Notes under the pieces: model-generated
What the model was told of the DNA's origin: nothing
The model's input: only the letters and a program-made list of their open reading frames with translations
The model's database searches: none
Program-made: the position numbers and the translations under genes
Assembly (NCBI RefSeq): GCF_009455635.1
Contig: NZ_QPER01000001.1
Span: 2,356,001 to 2,420,000 of the forward strand
Reading direction: 5' to 3'
Source: Paraburkholderia agricolaris
Lineage (GTDB): Bacteria > Pseudomonadota > Gammaproteobacteria > Burkholderiales > Burkholderiaceae
Length of the DNA: 64,000 bases
In this document: piece by piece, positions 1 to 9,200 of the stretch
Numbering within the stretch: the stretch's first letter is position 1
How the letters are laid out: each line of letters starts with the position of its first letter

Positions 1-127
1 GATGCCATTTGATACGCAATTTTTTATCGATTTTTTGCCTCCGCGGTGCACTAGCATGTGATGCATCGCGGGCGCGTACGGAGCGTCCGGGAATAAGCAT
101 TTTCCTTCTTCAGAATAAGGACCGCGT

Positions 128-1321
128 ATGAGCGACCCTGCACTGGATGCCGCCGGCTCATCCCTGCCCCTCTCCCCATCACAGCCGGCCGCCACGCTGC
201 GCGCCCGCAGCGAAGCGCGCGCCGACAGCGCCGGCAAGGAACATGTGATCGACGCAATGCGAGGCTTTGCCGCGCTTCTGGTCGCGTATTTCCATTGCCG
301 CCAGGTCGAATGGGTCGGTATGCAGGCGTTTCACCAGAGCGTCGGCCATTTATTCAATCTGAGTACGATTGCAGCTTATCTGACGTTTCCGATTGCGTGG
401 GGCTCGGCCGGCGTGCCGATTTTCTTCGTGATCAGCGGTTACTGCATTCATCGCGGCGGCGCACTGCGCCTCGCAAAAAATCCCGACTACCGGCTCGACG
501 CGGCCAATTTCTGGGTGCGCCGTTTCGCGCGTATTTATCCGGTGCTGCTTGCTGCATTGATACTGACGCTCGCACTCGACTGGGTCAGCTTGCAGTTGCC
601 GCCGGTCAGTCACAAGATTCGCGAGATTGGTCTGCAGGCGTTTCTGGTCAACCTGTTTTCATTGCAAGGCGTGGCCGGCAAGACCTATGGATCGAACGGC
701 GCGCTCTGGACACTGTCGCTCGAAGTGCAGTTTTACGCGATCTACCCGTTGCTATTCGCGCTGCGCCGGCGTTTGGGCATGACCTCGGTGCTGGCGATTG
801 TCGCAGTGATTAACGGGGTGTCCGCTTATGTGCTCGAGCGTCACGATATCCAGTTCTTCACGTCGTACTGGTTCTCCTGGATGCTTGGCGCGTGGATTGC
901 CGATGCGAAAGCCCGCACGGCGCCCAATGCACGTTCGTCCGCCTGGCTTTATGTGCTGGCTGTTGCGTTCATTGCGCTTGGCTGTGTGGCGTTTCACTTC
1001 GGCCAATACGGCGCGTTCCAGTTCTGGGCGCTCGGCTTCGCGTTCTATCTGTATAAGGCGCTGGAACGCCCTCAGAGCGCTGCGGCCGATTCGGCCGGCA
1101 TGCGTCTCCTGTCGCGCTTTGGCGATTTCAGCTTCTCGCTGTATCTGATCCATCTGCCGATCTTCGTGCTGCTGTCGTCGATCCTGTTCCGCTCGTCGCT
1201 GCAAATGTCGATCTGGCCGTCGTTCGGATACATGCTGGTCGCCGTGCCGGTGGCTTACCTGTTCTACCGGCTAGTTGAATTACCGGCGATGAAATGGTCG
1301 GCAAGCTTCAAGCCGCGATGA
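128..1321 (+). CDS. Acyltransferase-3 family integral membrane O-acyltransferase (polysaccharide decoration)
   Basis: This 397-residue protein belongs to the acyltransferase-3 (OafA/NodX-like) family, whose members transfer acyl groups, usually acetyl, to sugars from within the inner membrane. After about 35 polar residues comes the family opening IDAMRGFAALLVAYFH with its conserved His, then GVPIFFVISGYCI, then the Arg-rich loop WVRRFARIYP. The rest is a series of hydrophobic segments. AAGGA lies about 6 bases before the ATG. Cepacian is acetylated, and relatives carry acyltransferases called bceS and bceU in the second bce cluster; this gene probably fills one of those roles, but which one I cannot tell. 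The Rhs locus separates it from bceR. The family call is secure and the substrate is inferred. Confidence 0.88.
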   Translation: MSDPALDAAGSSLPLSPSQPAATLRARSEARADSAGKEHVIDAMRGFAALLVAYFHCRQVEWVGMQAFHQSVGHLFNLSTIAAYLTFPIAWGSAGVPIFFVISGYCIHRGGALRLAKNPDYRLDAANFWVRRFARIYPVLLAALILTLALDWVSLQLPPVSHKIREIGLQAFLVNLFSLQGVAGKTYGSNGALWTLSLEVQFYAIYPLLFALRRRLGMTSVLAIVAVINGVSAYVLERHDIQFFTSYWFSWMLGAWIADAKARTAPNARSSAWLYVLAVAFIALGCVAFHFGQYGAFQFWALGFAFYLYKALERPQSAAADSAGMRLLSRFGDFSFSLYLIHLPIFVLLSSILFRSSLQMSIWPSFGYMLVAVPVAYLFYRLVELPAMKWSASFKPR

Positions 1322-1480
1322 AAAGGATGTGTTGCAGGCTTTTTTAGTTGGGGGTGATCGTCAATGTTTAGCGGGGAGATCAGCGGCTTGCAAGATGCAC
1401 CGTCATCGATAAGCCCTCCCGGCATCACTTTTGCGAGGCCGAAAAAAACTCAAATTAATTTCGCTGCAGGCGTCATTTTG

Positions 1481-1942
1481 TCAAAACTTTGCTTGTGCGT
1501 ACGCCCCCGCTTCCCAGTTCATGTGAATCGGCCAAGTAGCGGCGACGCCGTTTTGCGCGACGATGACAAATCGAGTGAAGTTTCTATCAGTGATTCGTAT
1601 GCTGCTTTTTCCGAAATTTTCACAAACAAAATCTACGGCTTCGTCCAAAGGAAGAAAATCTCCAAGCTTCCGACGAACATGAATTAGAACGTCCATAGTT
1701 TCGAGCGTTGCCAGAAGTTGCTGAAGCAGATCCCGTTGAAGCGCTCCGTCACGAATGATGTGGGTCCATTCACAACTCGCAAGATCGATTGCAGGACAGT
1801 GTTTTTTGAAAAGTGTATGTACGCGCCTTGGGTTCATATCGTTCGGACAATGTGCCCAGCGTCGACGCCGTGAAAGTATCCTCATTTTACGGAAGCGCGA
1901 TACCCGCGCGGCAACGCTGGGGAAATGCGGGTCGATGGGCAT
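1481..1942 (-). CDS. Hypothetical protein, possible orphan immunity protein at the distal end of the Rhs array
   Basis: The reading frame is 153 codons from the ATG at 1942. No start has a convincing ribosome binding site; ATGs at 1885 and 1837 are alternatives, and the one at 1837 (protein starting MNPRRVHTLF) gives the most natural soluble protein. The frame stays open upstream into the end of the preceding gene, so the N-terminus is uncertain. The sequence is mixed α/β-like with no signal peptide or membrane segment, and I recognise no family. It is the last minus-strand gene of the Rhs locus and lies where immunity genes of displaced tips collect. That location is the only basis for an immunity role. 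Confidence 0.45.
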   Translation of the reverse strand: MPIDPHFPSVAARVSRFRKMRILSRRRRWAHCPNDMNPRRVHTLFKKHCPAIDLASCEWTHIIRDGALQRDLLQQLLATLETMDVLIHVRRKLGDFLPLDEAVDFVCENFGKSSIRITDRNFTRFVIVAQNGVAATWPIHMNWEAGAYAQAKF

Positions 1943-1971
1943 TCGTGCACACCACGGCGATGCCTCACAGT

Positions 1972-2445
1972 TCAGGTCACCGCTGCTATAGCCTTGAATA
2001 ACAGCTCATCGCGCGTGACCAGAAACAACGTTGGACATCCCGCTCCGAGTACGTGCAGAGGGGCGAGTCTCGTAATTTGATCCCAGAACGCGGCCGTATG
2101 CTCATCGTCCGAATTGAGCACGCTAAATCCCCAACGGTTAACAAAATTTAGGTGGGGTGCGGGCTCGTCGTTCCGGTCGTAGACATACCACTCGTCAAAG
2201 CCGGGCGTCGGAAGCCGAGAGACGGTTTCCACCTTCGGGCTAATCGCGAGCGCCCCAACCTGCCTCCACCCGGCTGTAAGCTCATCGTCGGTTGGCGTGT
2301 ATGAACCGCTATCACAGCTCGCTATGACAACATACCGCCCTACCAGCGACTGCGCGCAGTGTTGGACAAGGTCGCCCATACAAGCGTCCGTTCCGTCGTC
2401 CCGTTCCATGATCCAATATCCGGCGCGATAGCCTGTTCTCACCAT
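1972..2445 (-). CDS. Hypothetical protein, probable immunity protein of a decayed Rhs tip
   Basis: I place the start at 2445 (protein MVRTGYRAGYW, 157 residues), although the frame is open to 2565. The reason is the neighbour: a short frame just upstream reads like the tail of an Rhs toxin tip and stops at 2453–2455, seven bases before this ATG. That is the usual toxin–immunity spacing. The protein is acidic and rich in Asp, Trp and Tyr, with no signal peptide or membrane segment. It contains the segment GFDEWYVYDR. I do not recognise the family. Base composition is lower in GC than in the polysaccharide genes. The immunity role is inferred from position. Confidence 0.55.
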   Translation of the reverse strand: MVRTGYRAGYWIMERDDGTDACMGDLVQHCAQSLVGRYVVIASCDSGSYTPTDDELTAGWRQVGALAISPKVETVSRLPTPGFDEWYVYDRNDEPAPHLNFVNRWGFSVLNSDDEHTAAFWDQITRLAPLHVLGAGCPTLFLVTRDELLFKAIAAVT

Positions 2446-2452
2446 TCTTGTC

Positions 2453-2617
2453 TCATTCGCATACGCGCTCCTTGTCATCCTGCCATCCATGGCTAGAACC
2501 ACCTGCGCCCGGGTTAGGATTCGGTACCCAGTTAAGGCCGCCCTGCGGGTCTGTAAACCCGTCATCGAACTGCAGCAACCACCCCGCGGGCAATAACCCC
2601 AAGTCTAACGTCGTCAG
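2453..2617 (-). pseudogene. Remnant of an Rhs C-terminal tip (about 54 codons)
   Basis: Reading the minus strand from a stop at 2618–2620 gives an open stretch ending QDDKERVCE and a TGA at 2453–2455. It contains FTDPQGGLNWVPNPNPG, a Pro/Gly/Asn-rich passage like the ends of Rhs and polymorphic toxins. No Rhs core segment is attached upstream, so this appears to be the last piece of a displaced tip whose immunity gene (start 2445) survives. It is too short to identify a toxin family. Confidence 0.4.
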
Positions 2618-2826
2618 CTATCGACACGGGTATATGGCCGAATACCCAACACCGCCACCTCCGCACAAGTTACTTGTACGTCAAGCCCAATGTTGGGTAA
2701 AAGCAGAAGGACCACGAAACGCGGCCCTTCTGTTATCTAGACCCGTGACAGACAACAAATATAACAATTTGCAATTCAATCTTTATCTTGTACGGCTGGA
2801 CACGATGCGGCAACGGCAACAACAGA

Positions 2827-3345
2827 TCAATCATCTAATGGCTCACAAAGCCAAGTCCCGTCACCTCTAAGCGTCCGCACCTGCTTCGCCTCATAGTCGT
2901 AGAGTAGCCACTGCTCCTCATGTCGACCTCCCTCGTCCGGATAAGGCCATGTTGCAAGCTCTCCGCCAAGATCAAACCGAAAGACCGTCTTTACATCTTC
3001 CGGTAAGACCTCGACCGACAGCAATATTTGCCCATCGAGATATCGCGATGCTTCATTGATGGCTTCGCTCGACGCCTCGTTGTCCGCGAGCCACGCACCA
3101 TTCGAGCTTATCGTCCAGTTGCACATATAGATCCAAAGGTGCCACCGACCAGACACGATTACTCGACGACGATCTGCCGACTTGCGAACTTCAGGCAACT
3201 CCGATCGAGACCAACGCGGTTCCTGAATCTGCAGATGCGGGTCACCGTACTCCAGGGTAAGGAACGATCCGACGCCTTTCCGGACCAGCCAGGTCGGCAG
3301 GCCGCAGACCTCCGAAAAAGCATCTCTTATGTCATCACGCAACAT
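2827..3345 (-). CDS. Hypothetical protein, probable immunity protein of the frameshifted Rhs tip
   Basis: This 172-residue soluble acidic protein starts at the ATG at 3345, with GAAGG very close upstream. The start lies 8 bases after the stop of the toxin-tip frame (3354–3356), the standard order in polymorphic toxin loci. Recognisable stretches are GLPTWLVRKGVGSFLTLE and WLLYDYEAK; I recall similar small proteins beside Rhs genes but cannot name a family. It has no signal peptide or membrane segment. The toxin tip upstream is cut off by a frameshift, so this gene would now protect only against relatives carrying the intact toxin. Function is inferred from location. Confidence 0.6.
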   Translation of the reverse strand: MLRDDIRDAFSEVCGLPTWLVRKGVGSFLTLEYGDPHLQIQEPRWSRSELPEVRKSADRRRVIVSGRWHLWIYMCNWTISSNGAWLADNEASSEAINEASRYLDGQILLSVEVLPEDVKTVFRFDLGGELATWPYPDEGGRHEEQWLLYDYEAKQVRTLRGDGTWLCEPLDD

Positions 3346-3353
3346 ACCTTCGC

Positions 3354-3688
3354 CTAGTTATTGGTCGGGCAAAACATCTCAATCGCTATCGCTTTGATCT
3401 CATGGTAGCCGTAGTCTTGACCAGTTATCGCGTCATGCAAATTACGACGCTGACCTTTGGTCAAGCCGAGTTCCCTAACGATATCGCTAACTTGTTTGTT
3501 TTGAGCTTGATTGTTGCCCGGCGTACCTGTTGACTCGAAACCGAACGGTCATTGAATTGAACCGGATTGCCACCCGCGTAAGCGTACGCATTCGTCTGCC
3601 CACTCGCCCAGCGAACCGGATCCTCGCTGAAGAACCGTCCAGTCGCCGGACTGTAATACCGACTGAGATAGTAGTACAACGGTGTTGC
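3354..3688 (-). pseudogene. Rhs core-end and toxin-tip fragment, broken by a one-base frameshift
   Basis: The minus strand begins in the conserved Rhs core end (LYYYLSRYYSPATGRFFSED, then WASGQTNAYAYAGGNPVQF). At 3538–3549 the expected D-P-x-G junction is lost, because the DNA is one base short of a frame that would read N-D-P-S-G-F. In the shifted frame a clean tip continues to TAG at 3354–3356 and contains GLTKGQRRNLHDAITGQ followed by YGYHEIKAIA. Many polymorphic toxins end in a similar helical segment. A TGA just upstream of the LYYY segment and missing repeats show that this is a displaced tip without an Rhs body. Read as written, the toxin is not made. Confidence 0.7.
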
Positions 3689-3845
3689 AATATTTCATAC
3701 TGCTTACAGTTGGGAGGTCGCATCATGGTTGCACCCTCGAACGCCCGTACCCCACATTTTGGGTATGCCGAGGAACAGATGGCTCATTGCCGCTCATGCC
3801 AGTGTCAGGTGGCCGATGCACGCTCTACGCAGATATTTCTGAGCG

Positions 3846-4277
3846 TCATGAGGCCGATACTCTTGATCTAAAAATAAAAAACCCGAATCGTACGCCCACC
3901 CACATCCCGGCCCCCACTCCTAAAAACACTAATGATTGGGTAGATTCACGCCAGCCATATCTGAAAGAAATGGCCACGCACTGACCAACGCCTATTGACA
4001 AGATCGCCATAGAGAAAAGACGTATCCATTGCCACGGCGACACCAAACCATTCGACCATGCTGGCATCTCCCATTTTCTTTTTTTGGGCCAAACAACATG
4101 ATGCAACAGGAGAAACCCCAAGGAAAATATCGCGCCCATTGCCGCTCCTACAAGTCCAATAAATGCCCTAACCGCTAGGGGAAAATGGTCAACCGGGGAT
4201 CCAAAAAGACCTGTGATCAAAGCGCCTAACAGCACTACGGTCTTGATCCCAGGCCAAATCATAAATTTATTTTCCAC
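3846..4277 (-). CDS. Small multi-pass membrane protein, probable immunity protein of the glycine-rich Rhs tip
   Basis: This protein has 143 residues from a GTG at 4277, which overlaps the end of the Rhs tip gene by 11 bases. An ATG at 4262 is the alternative, and neither has a strong ribosome binding site. It contains about four hydrophobic stretches: VVLLGALITGLFG, LVGAAMGAIFSLGFLLL, LFSMAILSIGVG and VFLGVGAGMWVGV. These predict an inner-membrane protein. Translational overlap with the tip gene suggests coupled expression. A membrane immunity protein would suit a toxin acting on the membrane or periplasm, but that is inference; no family is recognised. Confidence 0.6.
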   Translation of the reverse strand: MENKFMIWPGIKTVVLLGALITGLFGSPVDHFPLAVRAFIGLVGAAMGAIFSLGFLLLHHVVWPKKRKWEMPAWSNGLVSPWQWIRLFSMAILSIGVGQCVAISFRYGWRESTQSLVFLGVGAGMWVGVRFGFFIFRSRVSAS

Positions 4278-5790
4278 GAGTATTGGTCACCTCAATACCA
4301 ACTGCTGCGCAGGCAGAGCCTCTAAATCCATCGCTCGGAAATCCAATTGAAACGCCACTTCCCGACCCGCGATAAGGCCTTCCTCCGAATCCCGGAAGTC
4401 CTGAAGAACCGGACCCGTTGAACTCCATTCCATTGGAGACCCCAACGTTTGTGGCAAAGGGCCCCCAACTAGCGCCGGCCTCCGCAAAGCCACCGATAGT
4501 GACAGATGAACCCGTACTATTTCTGCTTGGAGGCGAGCCGTTTGGGTCATAACTAACTCCCCCACCCACCCCGAAGCCACCGCGTCCTCCAACGCCCGTA
4601 ATATTTAAGCCATCCCCATAGACAGTGACCTGCCCACCAACGACTACGTAGCCGCCAGCGCTAATGCTCCATAGCCCGTAAGGGTCATACAGCGACATGG
4701 GATTTCCATTGACGTAGGCATACGCATTCGTCTGCCCACTCGCCCACCCGATCGGATCTTCACTGATGAACCTGCCCGTTGCGGGGTGGTAGTACCGACT
4801 CCGATAGTAATACAGCCCCGTCCCATCATTCTCCCGCCCGGTGTACTGCTGCGGGTTCGCATCCGCTGCGCCACTCAGCGTCGTCTGTCCGTAAGGCTCG
4901 TAGCGGTACTGCGTGACGATGTTCTGCCCCGCATTGGTCAGCGCAATCACGTTGTTGTTCGCGTCGCGCAGCACGTAGCGGTCGGTTGCCGGATCATCAC
5001 CAATGCGCCGCATCAGCAATTCGTCCGGCGCACCCCCGACGAACAGCGGGAACTGCTGCAGCCGGTGCGACCAGTCGTCGTCCGTGTTCGCAAGCGCCAG
5101 ATCGTCGCCCACGTTCAGGTAGTCTGTCGTCCTGCTGCCGTTCGCAATCATCCGCTTGCGGCGCCCCAGCACGTCGTACTGGTACTGGATACTGCTGCCG
5201 TCGGCGCTGTCGATCTGACTGAACTCGCCAGTCACGCCCCAGCCGTAGCGATTCACACCGTCGCCGGTGAGGCTGCCGTTCGCGTCATAGGTGAACGTCT
5301 TTCCCGCCCAGCGCGTGAGCTGGTTCGCGCCGTTGTACTGCGCGTCAGCGACCGGTTGCGGCAGTGTTGTCTTCGCGAGCGAGCCGCCCATGCCGGTCCG
5401 GCGGCCGGCCGCATCATAGGTGTACGTCAGTGTGCCAATCGTTGTGCCGTCGCTCCTGCCGTATGTGATCCCGGTCAGCTGGCCGGCGGCGTCCCACGTG
5501 TAGGCAATCGCAATGCCATTGCCCAGCGTCGCCTTCGACCGGCGGCCCAGGGCGTCGTAGGCAAAGGTAAATGTCTTCGGCGCTTCATCGTTTAGCGTGT
5601 ACTGCGCCTGCGTGATCCGGTGTTCCGCGTCGCGCATGTAGTCTACTGTCGCGTCGTTCAGCACCACACGCGTCAGGTCGCGGCTGTCCTGGGCATATCC
5701 ATACTGCTGTGTCTGGTGCCCGGGCAGATTGGGGAACTCCTGCACGTCCGCCACCTTGCCGCTGACCGGATCGCGTTTAACCATCAGCAC
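4267..5790 (-). CDS. Displaced Rhs C-terminal fragment with a glycine-rich tip
   Basis: This is a 507-residue Rhs/YD-repeat fragment with no N-terminal half. It begins at a GTG at 5790, but the frame is open back to the stop codon of the upstream immunity gene (5872–5874), so it abuts that gene directly and has no clear ribosome binding site. YD repeats (YDALGRRS, YDAAGRRT, YDVLGRRK) occupy residues 1–330, followed by the core end GTGLYYYRSRYYHPATG and the D-P-Y-G junction. The remaining ~150 residues form a Gly/Ser-rich tip unlike any toxin I can name. It lacks a signal peptide and is probably silent unless recombined into the full-length Rhs gene upstream, whose matching segment is clearly homologous. 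Confidence 0.78.
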   Translation of the reverse strand: MLMVKRDPVSGKVADVQEFPNLPGHQTQQYGYAQDSRDLTRVVLNDATVDYMRDAEHRITQAQYTLNDEAPKTFTFAYDALGRRSKATLGNGIAIAYTWDAAGQLTGITYGRSDGTTIGTLTYTYDAAGRRTGMGGSLAKTTLPQPVADAQYNGANQLTRWAGKTFTYDANGSLTGDGVNRYGWGVTGEFSQIDSADGSSIQYQYDVLGRRKRMIANGSRTTDYLNVGDDLALANTDDDWSHRLQQFPLFVGGAPDELLMRRIGDDPATDRYVLRDANNNVIALTNAGQNIVTQYRYEPYGQTTLSGAADANPQQYTGRENDGTGLYYYRSRYYHPATGRFISEDPIGWASGQTNAYAYVNGNPMSLYDPYGLWSISAGGYVVVGGQVTVYGDGLNITGVGGRGGFGVGGGVSYDPNGSPPSRNSTGSSVTIGGFAEAGASWGPFATNVGVSNGMEFNGSGSSGLPGFGGRPYRGSGSGVSIGFPSDGFRGSACAAVGIEVTNTRGK

Positions 5791-5871
5791 CGCAGCGTTG
5801 TCCGTGAAGTACGGATCTTTCCAGGCACTCTGCGACGTGATATCACTAAGTTCGAGCGAATGAACTTGAGA

Positions 5872-6267
5872 CTAGTCTGCACCACCTTCCCCGTTCTCAG
5901 CGAAGTAGCGCTTGCCAAGTTCGATAGCGGTTGGCGGATAGCCCAAGTCCGGCACTTCCATACACCGCTTCAGATTTCTTTCAAATCCGCTTCGAACTGC
6001 ATCGGGGCTCAAGTCACTTATCTTAATTCTAGTGACGTTGGCTGTCGCACCACGCAGCACCTCAAAGATCACCCAATGCAAATTTCGCATGAAGATTTCT
6101 TCTGCGGACCCAATATATCGATCTCCGATCGCATCGGCCATTTCGCCAAGACCACTAACGGAATACCTATTCGATATCGGATCGCTCCTCAACATAGGAT
6201 TGATGTCGATCTCCGAGGGCCACTCCGCCAGAGCTCTAGCCAGTAGATCGTTGAACTTAACCGACAT
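5872..6267 (-). CDS. Probable immunity protein of the full-length Rhs protein
   Basis: The 131-residue protein begins MSVKFNDLLARALAEWP at 6267. AGAGGGA about 6 bases upstream is a good ribosome binding site and decides the start; the frame's upstream extension lies inside the Rhs gene and is a shadow. It sits 16 bases after the Rhs stop codon, the standard place for the cognate immunity gene. The protein is soluble and acidic, with no signal peptide; the toxin is therefore expected to act in the cytoplasm. I do not recognise the family. Confidence 0.65.
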   Translation of the reverse strand: MSVKFNDLLARALAEWPSEIDINPMLRSDPISNRYSVSGLGEMADAIGDRYIGSAEEIFMRNLHWVIFEVLRGATANVTRIKISDLSPDAVRSGFERNLKRCMEVPDLGYPPTAIELGKRYFAENGEGGAD

Positions 6268-6283
6268 AGATTCCCTCTGCTCC

Positions 6284-9200
6284 CTATTTCCGGATACGCC
6301 CATCGGGCCAGATGCTCTGGGGCGTCCGCCCCTTCTCCCACGACTTCCTGTCTGGCCAGCGCTTCCACTGACTGCCATCGCCATCGCGGTTGCCGTGACC
6401 CGACTTATCACGCTCCCAGACTGAGCCATCGTTACATTGCTTTCCGGGAGTTCCGTTAATTGGCGTGAATACGCCATCATCGGCTTTATCCGGATTGTTC
6501 GGATAGACAACAGGACTATCGGCGTCACCGTTCGAGAATATCCCGCCAACGGTATCCCTGATCCAGTCGCTAGCCCCCTGAGCACCCCACGGCGGAGAAA
6601 CCCAGGACGGTGTGTTTGACCCTGCGCCCGGCGGCGGTGGGACCGGCGTGTATGGGAACGGTACCTGCAGGCCCGACGGATCACTGTACGAAACCGGATT
6701 GCCGCCCACATAAGCATACGCATTCGTCTGCCCACTTGCCCAGCCTATGGGGTCTTCGCTAATGAACCGCCCGGTTTGTGGGCTGTAATACCGGTTCCGG
6801 TAGTAATACAGCCCCGTCCCATCATTCTCCCGCGCCGTGTACTGCTGCGGATTGCTATCCGCCGTGCCGCTCTGCGTGGTCCGGCCATACGGCTCGTACG
6901 TATACCGCGTCACGATCTGCTGGTTCGCGTCCGTGAGCGCAATGACGTTGTTGTTCGCGTCGCGCAGGACATACCGGTCCTGGCTCGCATCGTCGCCGAT
7001 CCGGCGGAACATCAACTCGTCCGATGCGCCCTCGCCGAACAGCGAGAACTGGCGCGTGCGGTGCGCCCAGTCGTTGTCCGTGTTCACCAGGCTCAGGTCG
7101 TCGCCAGCGCTGAAATAGTCCGTGCGCTGGCTGTTGATCTGCGCCCACCGCCGGCGGCCGAACATGTCATACACGTACGACGCGTTCCACGCTCCCGCCT
7201 GCCGCGTCAGCGACTGCAGCTGGTCCTGGATATCCCAGCCGTACTGGTTCTCGCCGTCGCCCGTCAGGTTGCCGTTCAGGTCGTACGTGAACGTGAAGCC
7301 CGCCCAGCGCGTGAGCTGGTTCGCGCCGTTGTACTGCGCGTCTCCGACCGGTTGCGGCAGCGCCGTCTTCGCCAGACTGCCGCCCATCTTCGTGCGACGC
7401 CCCGCCAGGTCGTATCCATAGGTCAGGTCGCCCAGCACGCTGCCGTCCGCGCGACGGTACGTGATGCCCGTCAACTGGCTCGCCGCGTCCCACGTGTACC
7501 CGATGGCGATGCCGTTGGCGAGCGACGCCTGGCTGCGCCGGCCCAGTGCGTCGTAGGCGAAGCCGAAGGTCTTCACCGTGCCGTCGTTCAGCTGGTACTG
7601 CACCTGCGTGAGCCGGTGTGCCGCGTCGCGTGTGTACTGCACCGTCACGCGGTCGAGCAGCAGGCGCTCCAGTTCGCGGCTCGCGGGGGAATACGCGTAC
7701 TGGATGGTCTGCCCCGGCACGATCGGTGTCTGGTCTTCCCTGGCCAGCTTGCCGGTGAGTGCGTCGTAGGCATAGATCTTCATCGAGATCTCTTTCACCG
7801 ACGGATCGCGCGCCGTGTTCTGCGTGACCCCCATCAGATGGCCGTTCGCGCTGTCCCAGGCGTAGCTCCACGACCGGATGAAGCCCGCGGTGGACGACGG
7901 CGACGCCACCTTCGACACCAGGCGCCCCGCCGCGTCATACCTGTATGTAGTGACCTGCCCCTTGCGGTCGGTCACGCTGGCCAGTTGCCCCGCACTGGTC
8001 CACGTGTACGTCTCACTGTGGCCCAGCGGGTCGGTTTTACTCACCGGACGGCCGATGGCGTTATAGGTGTAGCGCGTGGTCACGCCCTTCGGGTCGCTCT
8101 GGCTGAGCAGGTGCCCGTTGCGGTCCCACGTGAAGCGGGTCACGCCGTTCAGTGCATCGGTGATATCGGTCGTGCGGTCCAGCGCGTCGAGGGTGCGCTT
8201 CGTCCTGTTGCCCAGCGGGTCCTGCACCGCCGTCACACGGCCTGCCGCATCCGTCGTGTACTGCGTGGTGCGGTTCAGCGGATCGGTGACAGCCGTCAGG
8301 TCGCCGCCGCTATAGGTGTAACGTGTGATGCCTTTCAAGGCATCGGTCACCGTCAGGACGCGACCCTGCGCGTCGACCGTGAAAGTCGTGCGCTTACCCA
8401 GCCGGTCAGTGACCGTCAGCAGGTTGCCCTTCGCGTCGTACGTGTAGCCGGTGGCCACGCCGCGCTGCGGATCGCCCGCCTCCGCGTCCGTCAGGACCTG
8501 GCTGTAGCTGTCATGGGTGCGTGTGTGCAGCGTGCCGTACTGATCGGCCTCACTGATGCGATTGCCGTTCGTGTCGTAGCCATAGGTGTACTGGCGATCG
8601 CCTGCCGTCAGGTTCGTCACCCGGCCCGTCGCGTCGTACGTGAAGGTCTGCACCTGCTGCGTGGTGTCACCCAGCGGATAGGTGTTGCGCACCACCCGTC
8701 CGTTTGCGTCAAACTCCACGCGGCGGATGCTGCCGCGCCGGTCGGTTACGTCGGTCTGCGTCGCCTTGCCGCCGCCCAGCGTATAGGCGAACGCAAAGGT
8801 ACTGCCGTCCGCGAGTTTCTGGGCAATGACCCGATCGTTGCCGTCGTAGGTGCTGGCGACCTGGAGGTTGCCCTCGGGATCGGTGATGACTGCAAGGCGT
8901 GAGTTGCTGTCCCAGCCGTATTTCCAGATGCCGCCGGCTGCGTCGCTCACCTGAACCAGACGGTCCGCGCTGTCGTACGTGTAGCTCACCTGGCGGCCCA
9001 GCGGGTCGGTCACGCGCGAAATGAGCGGCGTGCCGCGCGCCCCCACGATCGACGTGAACGTCAGCGTGCGGCCATTGGGGCCGCTCACGCTGGTGATCGC
9101 GCCCGTACTGCTGTCACGGGCGATCACGACAGCATTCCCGTTGCGGTCCTCGAGACGGCTCAGGCGGTACACGCCGCCCATCGACGTAAAGCGCTGGATG

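Noticed and set aside
3682..3984. Possible plus-strand 100-residue protein in the Rhs array
   Set aside because: Overlaps antisense the membrane immunity gene, has no ribosome binding site and no domain.
6776..8902. Long plus-strand open frame of 708 codons opposite the Rhs gene
   Set aside because: It is Arg/Val/His-rich antisense to well-supported YD repeats, lacks recognisable domains, and arises from high GC and repetitive codon use.
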